From Nemertoderma westbladi (taxonomy: Eukaryota > Xenacoelomorpha > Nemertodermatida > Nemertodermatidae): a DNA stretch of 64,000 bases. This document shows positions 1 through 9,676 of this stretch, one piece after another (within the stretch, counting starts at the first letter, position 1; every line of letters starts with the position of its first letter). The notes beneath the pieces were generated by a model, which did no database searches, was not told where the DNA came from, and was given only the letters and a program-made list of their open reading frames with translations. Made by a program: the position numbers and the translations under genes. The DNA is taken from NCBI GenBank assembly GCA_032718475.1, contig JAUCBJ010009081.1, positions 1 through 64,000 on the forward strand, written 5' to 3'.

Positions 1-1
1 A

Positions 2-328
2 GTAGGTGGTGTAATATACGAGCCTAATTTTACAGATGGAACATATATTTTTGAGTATACTCAATTAATGAAGAACATTAATACATATATTAACGGTTAT
101 GGAGGTAATAATATAGACCATGAAACCTACTTAGGTAATTGCCCCCTCCTATCCTGGGACCTAACCGCCGATGGCTATGTTAGAGATCCGCAACCGTCGA
201 TATATACTAACGGCCAATTAAAATTAAGATTTGCCGAACCGTTGGTTGAAACCATAAATGTAATCGTTTTTAATATTTATGATCAATCATTAAGTTTAAA
301 TAGCAGGAAAGAAATACATATCGATTAA
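2..328 (+). CDS. C-terminal part of probable Polinton major capsid protein (partial)
   Basis: The frame is open from the window edge (position 2) to TAA at 326-328, so this is the end of a longer gene that starts outside; the ATG at 68 is internal. The tail has the layout I associate with the last jelly-roll strands of Polinton/adintovirus hexon-like capsid proteins: a 'LSWDLTADG' strand, then 'GQLKLRFAEPL', then 'INVIVFNIYD' and a short end with 'EIHID'. The next gene, two bases downstream, is an adenain-like protease, the usual companion of such capsid genes. The family call rests on this short tail and on context. A minor structural protein cannot be excluded. The visible part has no break. 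Confidence 0.55.
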   Translation, partial: VGGVIYEPNFTDGTYIFEYTQLMKNINTYINGYGGNNIDHETYLGNCPLLSWDLTADGYVRDPQPSIYTNGQLKLRFAEPLVETINVIVFNIYDQSLSLNSRKEIHID

Positions 329-330
329 GT

Positions 331-786
331 ATGTTATCTACAGAGGACCTTGATATGTTTCCAGTGGGTGGTCACTATTTGGGTGCGTTTCCAGCTAATA
401 AATCACCTAAATTAGATAATAATAATAAGCGAAGAGATTATGGGTTAATAGTAAATACCGATAAAGAGCATCTGCCTGGGATTCATTGGATCGCAATATA
501 TATACGAGATAATGAGGCTGAAATATTTGATTCATTCGGATCAAAATATCCAAACAGATGCATCGAAAAATGGCTTGAGAAAAATTCCGCAAGATGGCGT
601 ACTTCTCGCAAACAATTTCAAGACCCAAGGAGGACCACATGCGGTCTATACTGTCTTTATTACTTGGTAAATCGAATTCACACAAACTATCCAATGAGTG
701 CGTTTACAAATAATGTGGAAATAAATGAAATAATATTATATAAATGGCTTGTTAATTATTATAAAATAAACCAACAAGCGTTGTAA
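331..786 (+). CDS. Adenain-like (C5 family) cysteine protease of a Polinton/adintovirus
   Basis: 151 residues. Capsid-maturation proteases of this fold (adenovirus protease, related to Ulp1) cleave virion proteins. The catalytic set is recognisable: His52 in 'GIHWIAIYI', an acidic residue at Asp67 in 'EIFDSFG', Gln97 and Cys104 in 'CGLYC'. The seven-residue spacing between Gln97 and Cys104 is that of the oxyanion Gln and nucleophile in adenain. It is slightly shorter than adenain (about 200 residues). The ATG lies two bases after the capsid stop; a second Met at residue 9 is an alternative start. The frame is intact and all catalytic positions are present, so it may have been functional until recently. 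Confidence 0.82.
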   Translation: MLSTEDLDMFPVGGHYLGAFPANKSPKLDNNNKRRDYGLIVNTDKEHLPGIHWIAIYIRDNEAEIFDSFGSKYPNRCIEKWLEKNSARWRTSRKQFQDPRRTTCGLYCLYYLVNRIHTNYPMSAFTNNVEINEIILYKWLVNYYKINQQAL

Positions 787-817
787 TTAATCATTTAACT
801 TTTGTTTATCAGATAAA

Positions 818-1420
818 ATGGATAATATTATTTTTGTTGATTTTCAATATTATAAGATAGACAATAAGGAGTATCCGGTAGTATTTAAAGAATTTGCTAT
901 ATTCGATTCTAATTACACCAAAACTAATGTAAAGACGTTTTTAATTAAAGGCCCCCCTAATATTAAATTATCAGCTTTAGATGTAGCTCACGTAAACAAT
1001 TTACGAGACATGACTTCTCATTTGCCTTGGGACTACGGTGACATTTCGCAAATTGACTTTAAAAAATATATGAAGAGACATTTAAAATATAAAAAAAATA
1101 TATATGTATTTGGGTTGCTGAAACGGGCAATATTAGTTTCCCAACTTTATGTTCTCGCGCCAAATTCGATGGAGAAATTGGGAATATATAAGCAATATCA
1201 CGATTATTTAACCCCTTGTCGCTTCCACGATCAATTTACTACAGTAGAAAATAAATGTGCGTTCCACTTAAACATAAGGGATAACTGTCTGCGATACTGC
1301 TCAGCAAAACGCGTAGGGGGGTATGAGATGCTACGATTTTTCATGAGAAAGCGTTTAACTGCGACTGTTGATGATAAACAGAAAGAAATAACTGCGGTGG
1401 AAGATGTACTCATACAGTAG
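818..1420 (+). CDS. Unassigned 200-residue protein of the Polinton-like element
   Basis: Intact ORF 31 bp after the protease stop, same strand, so probably the same transcription unit. The N-terminus ('IIFVDFQYYKI', then 'VVFKEFAIFD') and a Cys/His-containing C-terminal half ('CRFHDQF', 'CAFHLNIRDNC') remind me of a protein family that recurs beside Polinton-type genes in invertebrate genomes. The early DxQ and KE residues could suit an RNase H-like nuclease fold, but that is inference. The stop codon lies inside a 35 bp tandem duplication, so the last residues may be recently altered. AATAAA at 1506-1511 could serve its 3' end. Function unknown. Confidence 0.6.
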   Translation: MDNIIFVDFQYYKIDNKEYPVVFKEFAIFDSNYTKTNVKTFLIKGPPNIKLSALDVAHVNNLRDMTSHLPWDYGDISQIDFKKYMKRHLKYKKNIYVFGLLKRAILVSQLYVLAPNSMEKLGIYKQYHDYLTPCRFHDQFTTVENKCAFHLNIRDNCLRYCSAKRVGGYEMLRFFMRKRLTATVDDKQKEITAVEDVLIQ

Positions 1421-1458
1421 GTTTAACTGCGGTGGAAGATGTACTCTTACAGTAGGTT
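1389..1458. repeat. Two-copy 35 bp tandem duplication across a stop codon
   Basis: Units 1389-1423 and 1424-1458 differ at a single base (CATACAG versus CTTACAG). The first contains the TAG stop of the 200-residue ORF; the second lies in the 3' flank. Confidence 0.85.
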
Positions 1459-2556
1459 TACTCTAAGCTTGTAATGTGATGGGATAATATATTTGTTTTA
1501 ATGTCAATAAAAAATAATAAAAACATTAAAATCTTTTTTTATATCGCTGTTTACACTCACAAACACACCACACCTACCGGTAGCCCTCTGTTGTATCAGA
1601 GTTTAACTACCAGTAGCTAGCTGACTTTACTCATACAGACATATAGAATGGCAGAATGGCGCCCTTCTAGACTGACAGCAACCACAAGGCTTTAGCACAA
1701 GGCTTACTAAATAATAAAATTAAATTAACTCAACATGGAGGGTTCGTGAATGCCGCATTAGAGAGGCCCTCCTAACAATAGGCCTACTGGTACCGACAGC
1801 CCTGTAGCCCTCTTCCAACTGTATACTGGTACTTGAGGATAGAGCAAGGGCATACCGGTTTCTTTGATTTAAGGATTACACTATTACACTTGAATGCTTC
1901 CAATTTTCTGTTTACAACTTTAATTGGTCTAATCTACATTACTGCGGGCTACTACTGTTGCATAGGTAAGCCTATACAGCTATAGTTAACTTTATGCGGG
2001 GCCCTTTTTCGCATGTTGACCCAATATGGTTTACGGTTAACCTGTAGTACTCGCGGATAGGTAAGGTGCACTTTCATTCGGTTAGGCCTATAGGCCTAAT
2101 GACTACTCCTCAACTGAAAGTTGACTAGCTCATTGATACAATAGGTGTGGTTAGGTACCGGTAGCGCTATTGGACCTATAAAATCCCCTCGCACTCTCTG
2201 TTACTAACTTTCAACATTCACTTTATGACAGTATGTTGTATGCTATACCGTTAACCTTTAGAACTCTTGGTTAGGGGCGCCATCATTCAACCAGTCATAT
2301 AATGGCTCCACTCGGATACAATAGGTGTGGCTCGCGGTATACCTAACTAAGCCTATATAAAATCCACCCCATTCTCTGTTACTAACATTCACTCTATGTT
2401 GACGGGACTATATAAAACATAGTTAGTTTATTTATGTATTCGCTTTTTTTAATTAGATATAAAATATAAAATATACAATACAATATAAAAACCTACTGAT
2501 ACCGGTAACATACGTGACTAATTATATAGGCCTATGAGTCTACCTGCTATACGAGT
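1459..2556. other. Non-coding interval between convergent Polinton genes
   Basis: No convincing ORF. AATAAA occurs at 1506-1511. Two imperfect copies of a segment of about 90 bp (2135-2229 and 2315-2400) each carry a TATA-box-like sequence, and a third TATATAAAA lies at 2409-2417. Short CCGGTA and TAGGCCTA words recur, as elsewhere in the window. Confidence 0.6.
2135..2417 (+). promoter_or_regulatory. Duplicated TATA-box-like cassette
   Basis: Copy 1 has TATAAAAT at 2177-2184 and copy 2 has TATATAAAA at 2354-2362. In both copies the box is preceded by 'GATACAATAGGTGTGG' about 40 bp upstream and followed by a shared 'TCTCTGTTACTAAC' block. A further TATATAAAA at 2409-2417 follows. As written they would drive + strand transcription, yet no + strand gene follows. 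They may be promoters for a non-coding or antisense transcript, or remnants. Promoter function is inferred from base composition and duplication only. Confidence 0.3.
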
Positions 2557-2910
2557 CTACTGACGTATTCTCGGATCAGATGGAAGTAGTAGAGTTGGTG
2601 TTGGAACTGGAGCTGCTGCTAAATCTTCATGTTCACCCCAGTTCTCTCCCCTACTATAATTGTCTAGACTTATCTGATGCGCCGCTCCAGGTTGAACTCT
2701 AACGTTTAAATTGAAGTTTTTATTGGTCGTCAATGTGGTTTGGTGACCTTGGCTGCCGCTGGTTTTATTTTTAATCATTATTGTTATTTCACCGTTGTTG
2801 TTTTTTAAATGTAATTCAGTTACATTTAATGAAGTGAAATAAAGGTCGTCTCCATCAACATCAAATTTTAATAAACAGTCGTCGCTATTTTCAATGAAAG
2901 AAAATGCCAT
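2557..2910 (-). CDS. Small acidic beta-rich protein, possibly nucleoplasmin-like
   Basis: 117 residues, intact. The first 95 residues alternate hydrophobic and polar residues as in a beta sandwich ('LYFTSLNVTELHLKN', 'GEITIMIKN', 'FNLNVRVQPGAAHQISL'), followed by an acidic stretch ('GENWGEHEDL') and a Pro/Leu-rich tail. A compact beta domain with an acidic tract recalls the nucleoplasmin-like fold of histone chaperones and FKBP39-type proteins, but identity is too low to assert it. It is the last - strand gene of the Polinton block before the convergent interval. Function unknown. Confidence 0.5.
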   Translation of the reverse strand: MAFSFIENSDDCLLKFDVDGDDLYFTSLNVTELHLKNNNGEITIMIKNKTSGSQGHQTTLTTNKNFNLNVRVQPGAAHQISLDNYSRGENWGEHEDLAAAPVPTPTLLLPSDPRIRQ

Positions 2911-3659
2911 CTTGGATGTCGGTGTTGGATGTTGGATGTCGGAACTGAAGTTTGTTGATTGATAGAGAAGGATTTTCGGAACTGAAGTTGGTTGAGGTTA
3001 GTTTTTTTTTTTTTTCAAATATGAAGATAAGTTAGGCCTAGTCTATACCGGGATTTATTTTTTTATGTTACGGTAGGGAAACAAAATTATAGTTCACTGT
3101 CAGAAAAATTGAGTTTATATATATTTTTGTAGAGGGTCGCAGATGTGTACATTACAAAATTCTCATAGTTAACAAAATGCACAACATAAACCTTTCCCAG
3201 GCGGATTAGCGATATATGCTCTGTTCGTTGTTCTATTCTGAATGTAGGGAGATGCATAGCCGATGTTTTAATGATATGTACCGGTATACAGACTAGTAAC
3301 AGATAGGAGGGCATCGTCTTTGACTATGAATACCAGCACATAGCCCTAATCTTTTCTCACCGAGCTTAGCGTTGCCCGCCGCACTCACGCACACTCATAA
3401 GTAACAGATGCGCTATTGTAACTCACTCGTGAGCAACAATGCCAAGTTAGGTAGCTAGCTACAGCCCCTGAGTATACTATGCCTACTTGAGTGTTACAAG
3501 CAGCAATCGCTCTACCAAAGTTAATTTCCCCTCAAACTAGTTGTTGATTTTAAAAAAATATTCATAATTTTTTTCCAGCCAATTTAATATATATATATAT
3601 ATTTTACAGTAAAAATCTCCACCACCAAACAGCAACAACAACAATAAATTTCACTCACA
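2911..3659. other. Mostly non-coding interval with one doubtful small ORF
   Basis: A 75-codon - strand ORF (3087-3314) is open but has no recognisable motif and a composition like the surrounding DNA; I do not call it a gene. The interval also holds a T run near 3001-3015 and a short (AT)n stretch near 3586-3603. Confidence 0.4.
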
Positions 3660-4241
3660 CTAATTATATTTTACAACAAAAACCCTCGCACCAAACAATA
3701 ATAAATTATTAACCAGTTTGTTGAATATAGGATAATATATATGAAATTTAAACGGGGAACACATTAATGTACATTTACCGGTGTAGAAGCAGCAAACAAC
3801 AACATTATTATTTATTCTGACTTTACAGTTATTGAATATTTCAGGCTCGTATGAAATTTCTAGTTTAACATTATCAAATATAACATAAAACCCGATATTG
3901 TTTATAAGTAACCTATAAATTACGGTATCTATACTAAAAATATAAGTACACAAATTGATTGATTTAAAAATCAAATTAATGTTTGTTTTTTCGAATATAT
4001 GCTTTTTCACTTTATTAAAATTATATTTTCTACCGAGAATTGTTATTCGACCATTTGTAAACATTAATATGGTTGCACCAAATACCTTATATATAAACTG
4101 ATTAGGTTTGAGTACAATTTTACCAGTCAATTGATTTTTTAATTCTTTTAAATTAAGTCCATAAATGATCTGCTTACAACTTATATTTTTATTTACTATT
4201 TGATAATTCATCATCAATACCATCGTCTTTTGGTTCTTCAT
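3660..4241 (-). CDS. TBP-like (TATA-binding protein fold) protein encoded by the Polinton-like element
   Basis: 193 residues, intact, directly downstream of the polymerase and overlapping its end by up to 53 bp; Met10 or Met11 would shorten the overlap. It shows the two-lobed pattern of TBP. Lobe 1 has 'ATILMFTNGRITILG' (56-70), matching the TBP strand pair around FSSGKMVCTG and followed by a helix rich in Lys. Lobe 2 has 'IFKSIN' (91-96), 'SYEPEIF' (130-136; SYEPELF in cellular TBP) and 'VVVCCFYTGKCTLMCSP' (147-163) where TBP has VVLLIFVSGKVVLTGAK. Total length equals a bare TBP core (about 180 residues). By family knowledge it should bind promoter DNA or a transcription factor. Several TBP phenylalanines that kink DNA are not evident, so binding specificity is open. 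Confidence 0.75.
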   Translation of the reverse strand: MKNQKTMVLMMNYQIVNKNISCKQIIYGLNLKELKNQLTGKIVLKPNQFIYKVFGATILMFTNGRITILGRKYNFNKVKKHIFEKTNINLIFKSINLCTYIFSIDTVIYRLLINNIGFYVIFDNVKLEISYEPEIFNNCKVRINNNVVVCCFYTGKCTLMCSPFKFHIYYPIFNKLVNNLLLFGARVFVVKYN

Positions 4242-4764
4242 AAATTGGTATATTTGATATTTTTATAGGTTTTTTGAGGTTTGTTTTATAGTGCCCCCAA
4301 GGAAGCGAATGATTTTTATTAACCCAATAAAGTTTATCGTCAAAGCTACTGAGTGCAAATTTATTTTGCTTTAAGGTATAAATACGATGTAATTTAGATT
4401 GAAATCTGTGTATGTTTTTTTTTATTTCTTCATTTGAGTTATATGCTTTTAAATATTCTTCATGTGTAATATTCGTTTCCACAACAGCTCTTGTAATACC
4501 TTTTGCTCTACGAATATTTTTGTTATTCCATTCCAAAATTGAATATAATTTTGGTCTTAAAAATACTGCTTGTTTAATTTCACGTGAGGCTAGTTCGTCT
4601 TTACAGTAATTGAGTTGGGATTTATTTTTATCGCTGTAGAGAGGGTGATCCATAGGGTAATTGGAAGTATCTAAAATATTATTTTTAATTAATGCTTTTA
4701 AAAAATTATTCTGCGATGTATTATAGTAACAACCTATTAAAAGAGTCTGTGTCTGATGCAGCAA
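4189..4764 (-). pseudogene. polB: Polinton family B DNA polymerase, C-terminal fragment
   Basis: This frame encodes the thumb/C-terminal part of the polymerase, recognisable by 'DTSNYPMDHPLYSDKNKSQ', 'FLRPKLYSILEWNN', 'RAKGITRAVVE', 'LHRIYTLKQNKFALSSFDDK' and a final 'LPWGHYK', blocks conserved in Polinton polymerases. The apparent N-terminal Met is not a real start: upstream, the palm motif C (DTDS, 4743-4759) is read in a different frame, so a frame disruption sits at the catalytic core. It ends at 4189, inside the start of the TBP-like gene. Protein-primed replication of the element is the known role of the family. Confidence 0.85.
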
Positions 4765-5125
4765 TTTTCAATACGACAGTTTTAATTCTTTCTCAATAGG
4801 TAGCAATTTATTGTAGAAACAGCTCATACATATCCAATTTAGCCAAGTCCAAACACAGCGCTACCAATAAAATATAGGCTTATCGAGAGTTTACAGAGTC
4901 TTTCACTAATAAAATGTCCCGATAATGTATTATTGTATATTATAAATTGTTTCATGATTAATACGATTTACCAATTGATCGCATTTATCATTGCTATTTT
5001 GCGATACGAAAAGTTTACATCGATCTCTTATCTTTTCTATTGATTTGCCAAACAGTGAATTATTGAGCAATTTCGCGACAGCAGTTTTCAATGTAACTTT
5101 TTTGCTAGGCGCCCTTTGATTAATA
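4765..5125 (-). pseudogene. polB: Polinton DNA polymerase palm region, multiply frameshifted
   Basis: Between the two long fragments the coding signal continues but changes frame several times and meets stops. Palm motif B ('LLNNSLFGK') is readable near 5025-5060, and a 'LDLAKLDMYELF' block (the segment before motif C) is readable near 4825-4860. A stop at 5126-5128 coincides with a run of five identical bases, which suggests a one-base length change there. At least three further lesions follow down to 4743. This is decay, or less likely sequencing error, in a polymerase gene. Confidence 0.75.
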
Positions 5126-6427
5126 TTAAAAATCTATGTAATTTTTAAATACAAATTCTTGTTGAAAAGAATATAATTTATGTAGTTTAGTAACAATTAA
5201 TCCATGTTTTATATAAAATTTTAACAGTTTCAAATGTAAATGATAAAACTCTTTATCAAATTGCGTCAGCAAGAGTTTTGGTGTAGGCATCCTATATTTA
5301 CGGGAGGTACCTCTTTGTATCGATAAATTATTAAATTGTTCCCTCATATAAGGTGAAAGCATTGATTCATTTATACTTAAATGCTCTGGAGCTAACGGTA
5401 ATTGTAATGTTTGATTGTGAATAGCTTTAGGATAATTTAAATCACATATTAAAAAATATCCAGTAGATCCATCAATGTCTAAATCTACCAAGTACTCGAT
5501 TAGTTTTTCTGGAATTGCATTCTCTAAATGTTTAATACTTACTTCTTTGAATTGCGAGGTGGGTAGTTTTTTACTTAAATTCCCTGAATATAAAGAGTTG
5601 AAATCAATATTAAAAATATGGCATTCTTCCTTAGTAGAATCATATGTACTTGTTCCTGGTATATTTGATTCTATATAATGCTTTCGACAAAATGAAACAC
5701 CACCCCTAATTGATTTTTCAAAATCTCTATATGTCTGATAATCCTTTATTAATTCTATTTTACATTTATTATATTTTAGTGCGCAATCATAGGTAAATGA
5801 CGCGATACTACAGTAAAAAACCACTTCTAAATCGTAATTTTGTTTACAAACATTCCTAAAATTCTCAAATATATCAGCAAGCAAACAAACATCGAGTTTT
5901 AAATAGGCTAAAAGATAATCTTTGAGATTCACACAGTCGAATTCAACCCATGATAATTCCGCAAACCTATAATCTTCAATTGTACATGTTTTTTGACTTA
6001 AGTTACTAAAAAAATTATTTATAGATGGCAAACTAGTATCATTAAATTTATTAATATCTGTCAAGTACTCGTATGGAAATACTCCTTTCCGTTTAATTGT
6101 TGAGTTATTCAAGTTTGGATAAAAATATTTCATTTCTTGTAGAGTAATAGGTAAAATTGAGCTTATATCATGACTCGCTACATCCTTTGTTGAACACTCA
6201 ACTAAATTACTTAAAGAAAAGCTTAAAAATTGATATGTGTCCAAGAAACGTAACTCAATTTTTTTAGAAGTGTTTTTAATTGGGATAAATGCACTCAGTG
6301 AAATATATCGTTCTGTATTTCTCGGTATAACCTTTATATCCCAATCTGTGTATTTCTTATCTCTAAATCCTGGTTTGTAATATACAATGTATATCGTAGT
6401 TGTTGGAATTGTGCCCGCAAAGTACAT
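5126..6427 (-). pseudogene. polB: Polinton DNA polymerase, exonuclease III to palm motif A fragment
   Basis: 433 codons in a frame different from the upstream fragment. It contains 'ELRFLDTYQFLSFSLSNLV' (58-76), the Polinton 'FPYEYLTD' block (117-124), exonuclease motif III 'YLKLDV' (Tyr175, Asp179), 'SIRGGVS' (239-245) and palm motif A 'DFNSLYSG' (275-282). The usual Pro after SLY is Ser here. The first ~18 codons overlap the upstream fragment in another frame and are probably not native. It ends at the stop at 5126-5128, followed by the frameshifted palm region. Confidence 0.85.
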
Positions 6428-8267
6428 ACAGGTATCGTTTCAATGATAAACTTCGGTTACAACTATTACAGGCTGCCGCAATATATTTACCAGTAATATG
6501 TGAATGGTGTCTGTTTTTCCCAACATTATTATTTAAAGTAACATTACAATAGAAACAGAATTTTGCTTGTTCAAAATTTACAAAATCAATATTAGTAAAT
6601 GACATGGTTTTATGAGTGTATATGTCTGACCAACAACATAATTCAGTTAAATCAGTATATAATGAATCTAAGAAATCTTGAATACAATTATTATTATTAT
6701 TTGTCTTTACAAATGTTTTCAAATGACATTTTGGTGGGTCAATTAATTCAGTATTGGGAACAATTAAATAACTCACAGCACACGGTATATGCTCCTGTAT
6801 AAATTGATTATTAACTGAAGGTTGTAAGATACATTCTATATCAAAGTAGGTGACAAACAATGGGGATAAGGTTCTATCTAAATTTGTAAAACTAATGTGT
6901 GTTCTTTTTTTATTAGGTAGTTTCTCGCGCTGACTTCTTCCTTGGTAGCATACGAGACGGTGTCGATGAAGAACTTCCGCTCGAAAAAAATGAGCCAAGC
7001 ACCTTTCACAAAATTGCCTACCTCGGGTATGAAGAGCTCTCGTATTCAGCAATCGATTCAAGTTAGTTATGCAAACATAATGATTCAGTTTAGGTACATT
7101 GTTATTTTTTACTACAAGTAATATATTTAATAACTGTTTATCAGGTGTAATTTTACTAAACGGAGGTTGTCTTAATATAGATACAGGAGTGTGTTTGTTG
7201 TCGTTATTCCAACATAGTAAATTAATTATATATTTTGAATTTTGTTTTTCAAAAAGTTTAATCGCTAACTGCCACTCTGTTGGATAATCTTTGTTCCCAT
7301 TGTCAAAAATGAAATGACTCATATAATTTTTGTACAATGAAGTATGGTTTTTGTTGTTTTTCACTTTGCTACCAAATTTTGCGGATATAATAGCCCATTT
7401 GAAACAATCATTATCAGCTGTTTGTATATTTATTGTACATTTTTTAGCTGATAAAGCCTTAGGTAATTCCATATATCCATGCCCCTTATATAGTAACGAC
7501 CTACACTTAGATTCAGCTAATTTAATTTCAACCCTTAATAAAGATTTAATACGCCACCCCGAACCACGTGTGTTAAAGATGGCTATTTTTTGTAATATAT
7601 TTCCCAGCACATACTCAAACCATGTGTCAAAACTTTGCAGTGAATCTACAGTATTAATAGCACCACCGGAAGAATTAAAATGAAAGGTTTCCAATTGCTC
7701 GCCTTCTGAAAAATGTGATCTGTACATTAATACATTTAGACCTAACCACAGTCTAAGAACATTCATTTCTTTCAATCTATCTAATATTAACTGAAGAATA
7801 TTACCTCGAATTTGTGCTAATGCTGTTTCTACATCGGGATAATCTCTAGAAGTTGGGAGGTCGTGGACATAAATTTCAAGACGATTATCGTGAGCTTCTT
7901 GTTCCCGCGTAAAAATTGTTGCGCATGTACCAAGAGCCACCCTTAAGTTTTTTCTGGATATTATATTTTTATGTTGCGGAAATTTACTCTTTCTTGTGTA
8001 GTAACATTTCAAGTGACAGTCGTGTCGTATATAATTCTCATATGTATACTCTTTATTACAGGTAGAACAAGTCAATTGATAGGTGCGGAACTCCATTTCT
8101 TTACAACCAGTAGTTGATTCATGTCGTTTACAAATTTCGCTGCATGAAGTCACGACATGACACTTAAAACAAGAATAACCTTCAAAATGTGACCGTAGGT
8201 GGCGTAAGTAATTATGTCTAGTTACATTCATATGACAGAATGAACAACATATTGTTATTTTATCCAT
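6363..8267 (-). pseudogene. polB: Polinton DNA polymerase, N-terminal zinc-finger and exonuclease fragment
   Basis: 634 codons starting at a plausible ATG (8267). The N-terminus has repeated Cys/His pairs ('CCSFCHMNVTRHNYLRHLRSH', 'CFKCHVV', 'LTCSTCNKEY') typical of N-terminal fingers on Polinton polymerases. Exonuclease motif I is 'TYFDIEC' near residue 474 (6831-6854) and motif II is 'GHNSNNYDIH' near residue 620. The frame then ends at 6363, while the next conserved block is read in the frame of the 5126-6427 fragment, so a frameshift lies between about 6365 and 6395. Added to the other pieces the gene spans about 4.08 kb, a normal size for this polymerase family. Confidence 0.85.
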
Positions 8268-8459
8268 GTTGAAGTTTGTTTAGATAAATAATAATAATAA
8301 TAATAATAATAAAATATGTCCAAAGATTAAAATAAAATGAAATGATATGATATTGACTATATCTAAACATTTATATGCTAGCGAGGGAAATAATTTTAAA
8401 CCAATCACCAATCGCTTATGGCTATTGGAAACCACAAAGAGTTTAACTTATGATTAGGT
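8268..8459. other. Short AT-rich gap upstream of the polymerase
   Basis: An (AAT)n microsatellite lies at about 8288-8311 and the rest is AT-rich. It could hold the polymerase promoter, but I see no defined element. Confidence 0.4.
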
Positions 8460-9525
8460 TTACATATTAGGATAATAATCAGGTTTCCATGGAGAATTAG
8501 TAACAGGCTCTACTAGAACTGGGTTACTGACAACTTTCTGTTTCTTTGCAGGTGATGCGGTGGTAAATTTACTCGATGATCTTGGCTTCCGAGGTAATAT
8601 TTCAGGAAAGACCTGTTGCGGTTGAGAGCAACTCTCTTCAACATCCGGATTAGGTGATGGGATCTCTACGAATGCTTTAGGTTTATCCAAAAGGACAAAA
8701 CCGTCAACACGGGCTTCAGTAAGAGAAACGCCATCCATCGATTCTTTGAGAAAACTAATATGGGCTTTATCATTCAAGTAATGCAACTCGATAGAATTTC
8801 CGCCGGCACCTACTTCAGTAGAATTATCGGTGTTGGTGATAATAATTTTTTTATTATTGGTTTTAATCATTTTGAGACGGTCTGATAATTGAATGATATT
8901 TTTATCAAAAAGATGCTTGTCTGTTTCATCGACTTGGTTGTCCCACTCTCGCAACAAAACGGATAGTTCCTGTTTTGACAAATTGAAACCCGTATAATAG
9001 TTAAAACCAACACTATCAGCGTATCTGAGGCTGATTTTCCATAAGCCAACATAGTTGGTTCCTTTAAAAGCTGTTACAAATCCAATAAACTCTGGATTTG
9101 ATAATTCAATGTAGAATTGATCGCTAATAATCTCTAGCGGTGGAGAGAGAAATTGCAATAATTTCCCTCTGTATTGAATTAGAACTTCAGTAAAAGCTTT
9201 GTTGAGAACTTTACATTTGCCTTGTTTCTGAACGTAAACATCACCCGATGTGGGGTTGATGGAAATATTCAAATTTCCCCGCGCAAAACGAAGAGTGGGA
9301 TATATCCTACCTGGTATAATTGCTGGTCTGGATTGATGTTGGTTGTTGTTGGTTGTTTCTAGAATGTCTAACAGATAGCGGAAAAACAATATGGGAAAAA
9401 CAAATTGATTCGTTGTCCACCTGAGATTCCACAATAAAATACTTGCTGTGAACGACGGTACAAGTATATTTATTGTAAGTAAATTTCCAGCTATTTGTTG
9501 CTCCGGTTTTTTGCGTTAAGGCCAT
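8460..9525 (-). pseudogene. Unknown Polinton-associated protein, apparently frameshifted
   Basis: Two overlapping - strand frames look like one gene. The upstream frame (9307-9525, from ATG 9525) has 'SWKFTYNKYTCTVVHSKYF'; the downstream frame (8460-9434) has 'GRIYPTLRFARGNLNISI', a beta-rich middle and a basic C-terminus ('SPAKKQKV', resembling a nuclear localisation signal). They overlap across an (AAC)n-like tract at about 9335-9360, where a slippage of the repeat would switch frames. The first ~40 residues of the downstream frame look less native than the competing frame. No known domain recognised. Alternatively the downstream frame alone is the gene (324 residues, ATG 9434). Confidence 0.5.
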
Positions 9526-9676
9526 AATAATAATAAATACGAAAAATATTACAAGTGATAAATTTTAAACCGTATCGCTGTAATAAATTGACACCATAGT
9601 TCTCACTCTAAAATTGTGTTTGGTAAAACGATAGAGAAAATAAGAGATCACATTTCTCGTTTCTATTAGTAATTAA

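Noticed and set aside
818-1420. Packaging ATPase or integrase of the element
   Set aside because: No Walker A/B or DDE-type pattern is present; these genes are not visible in the window.
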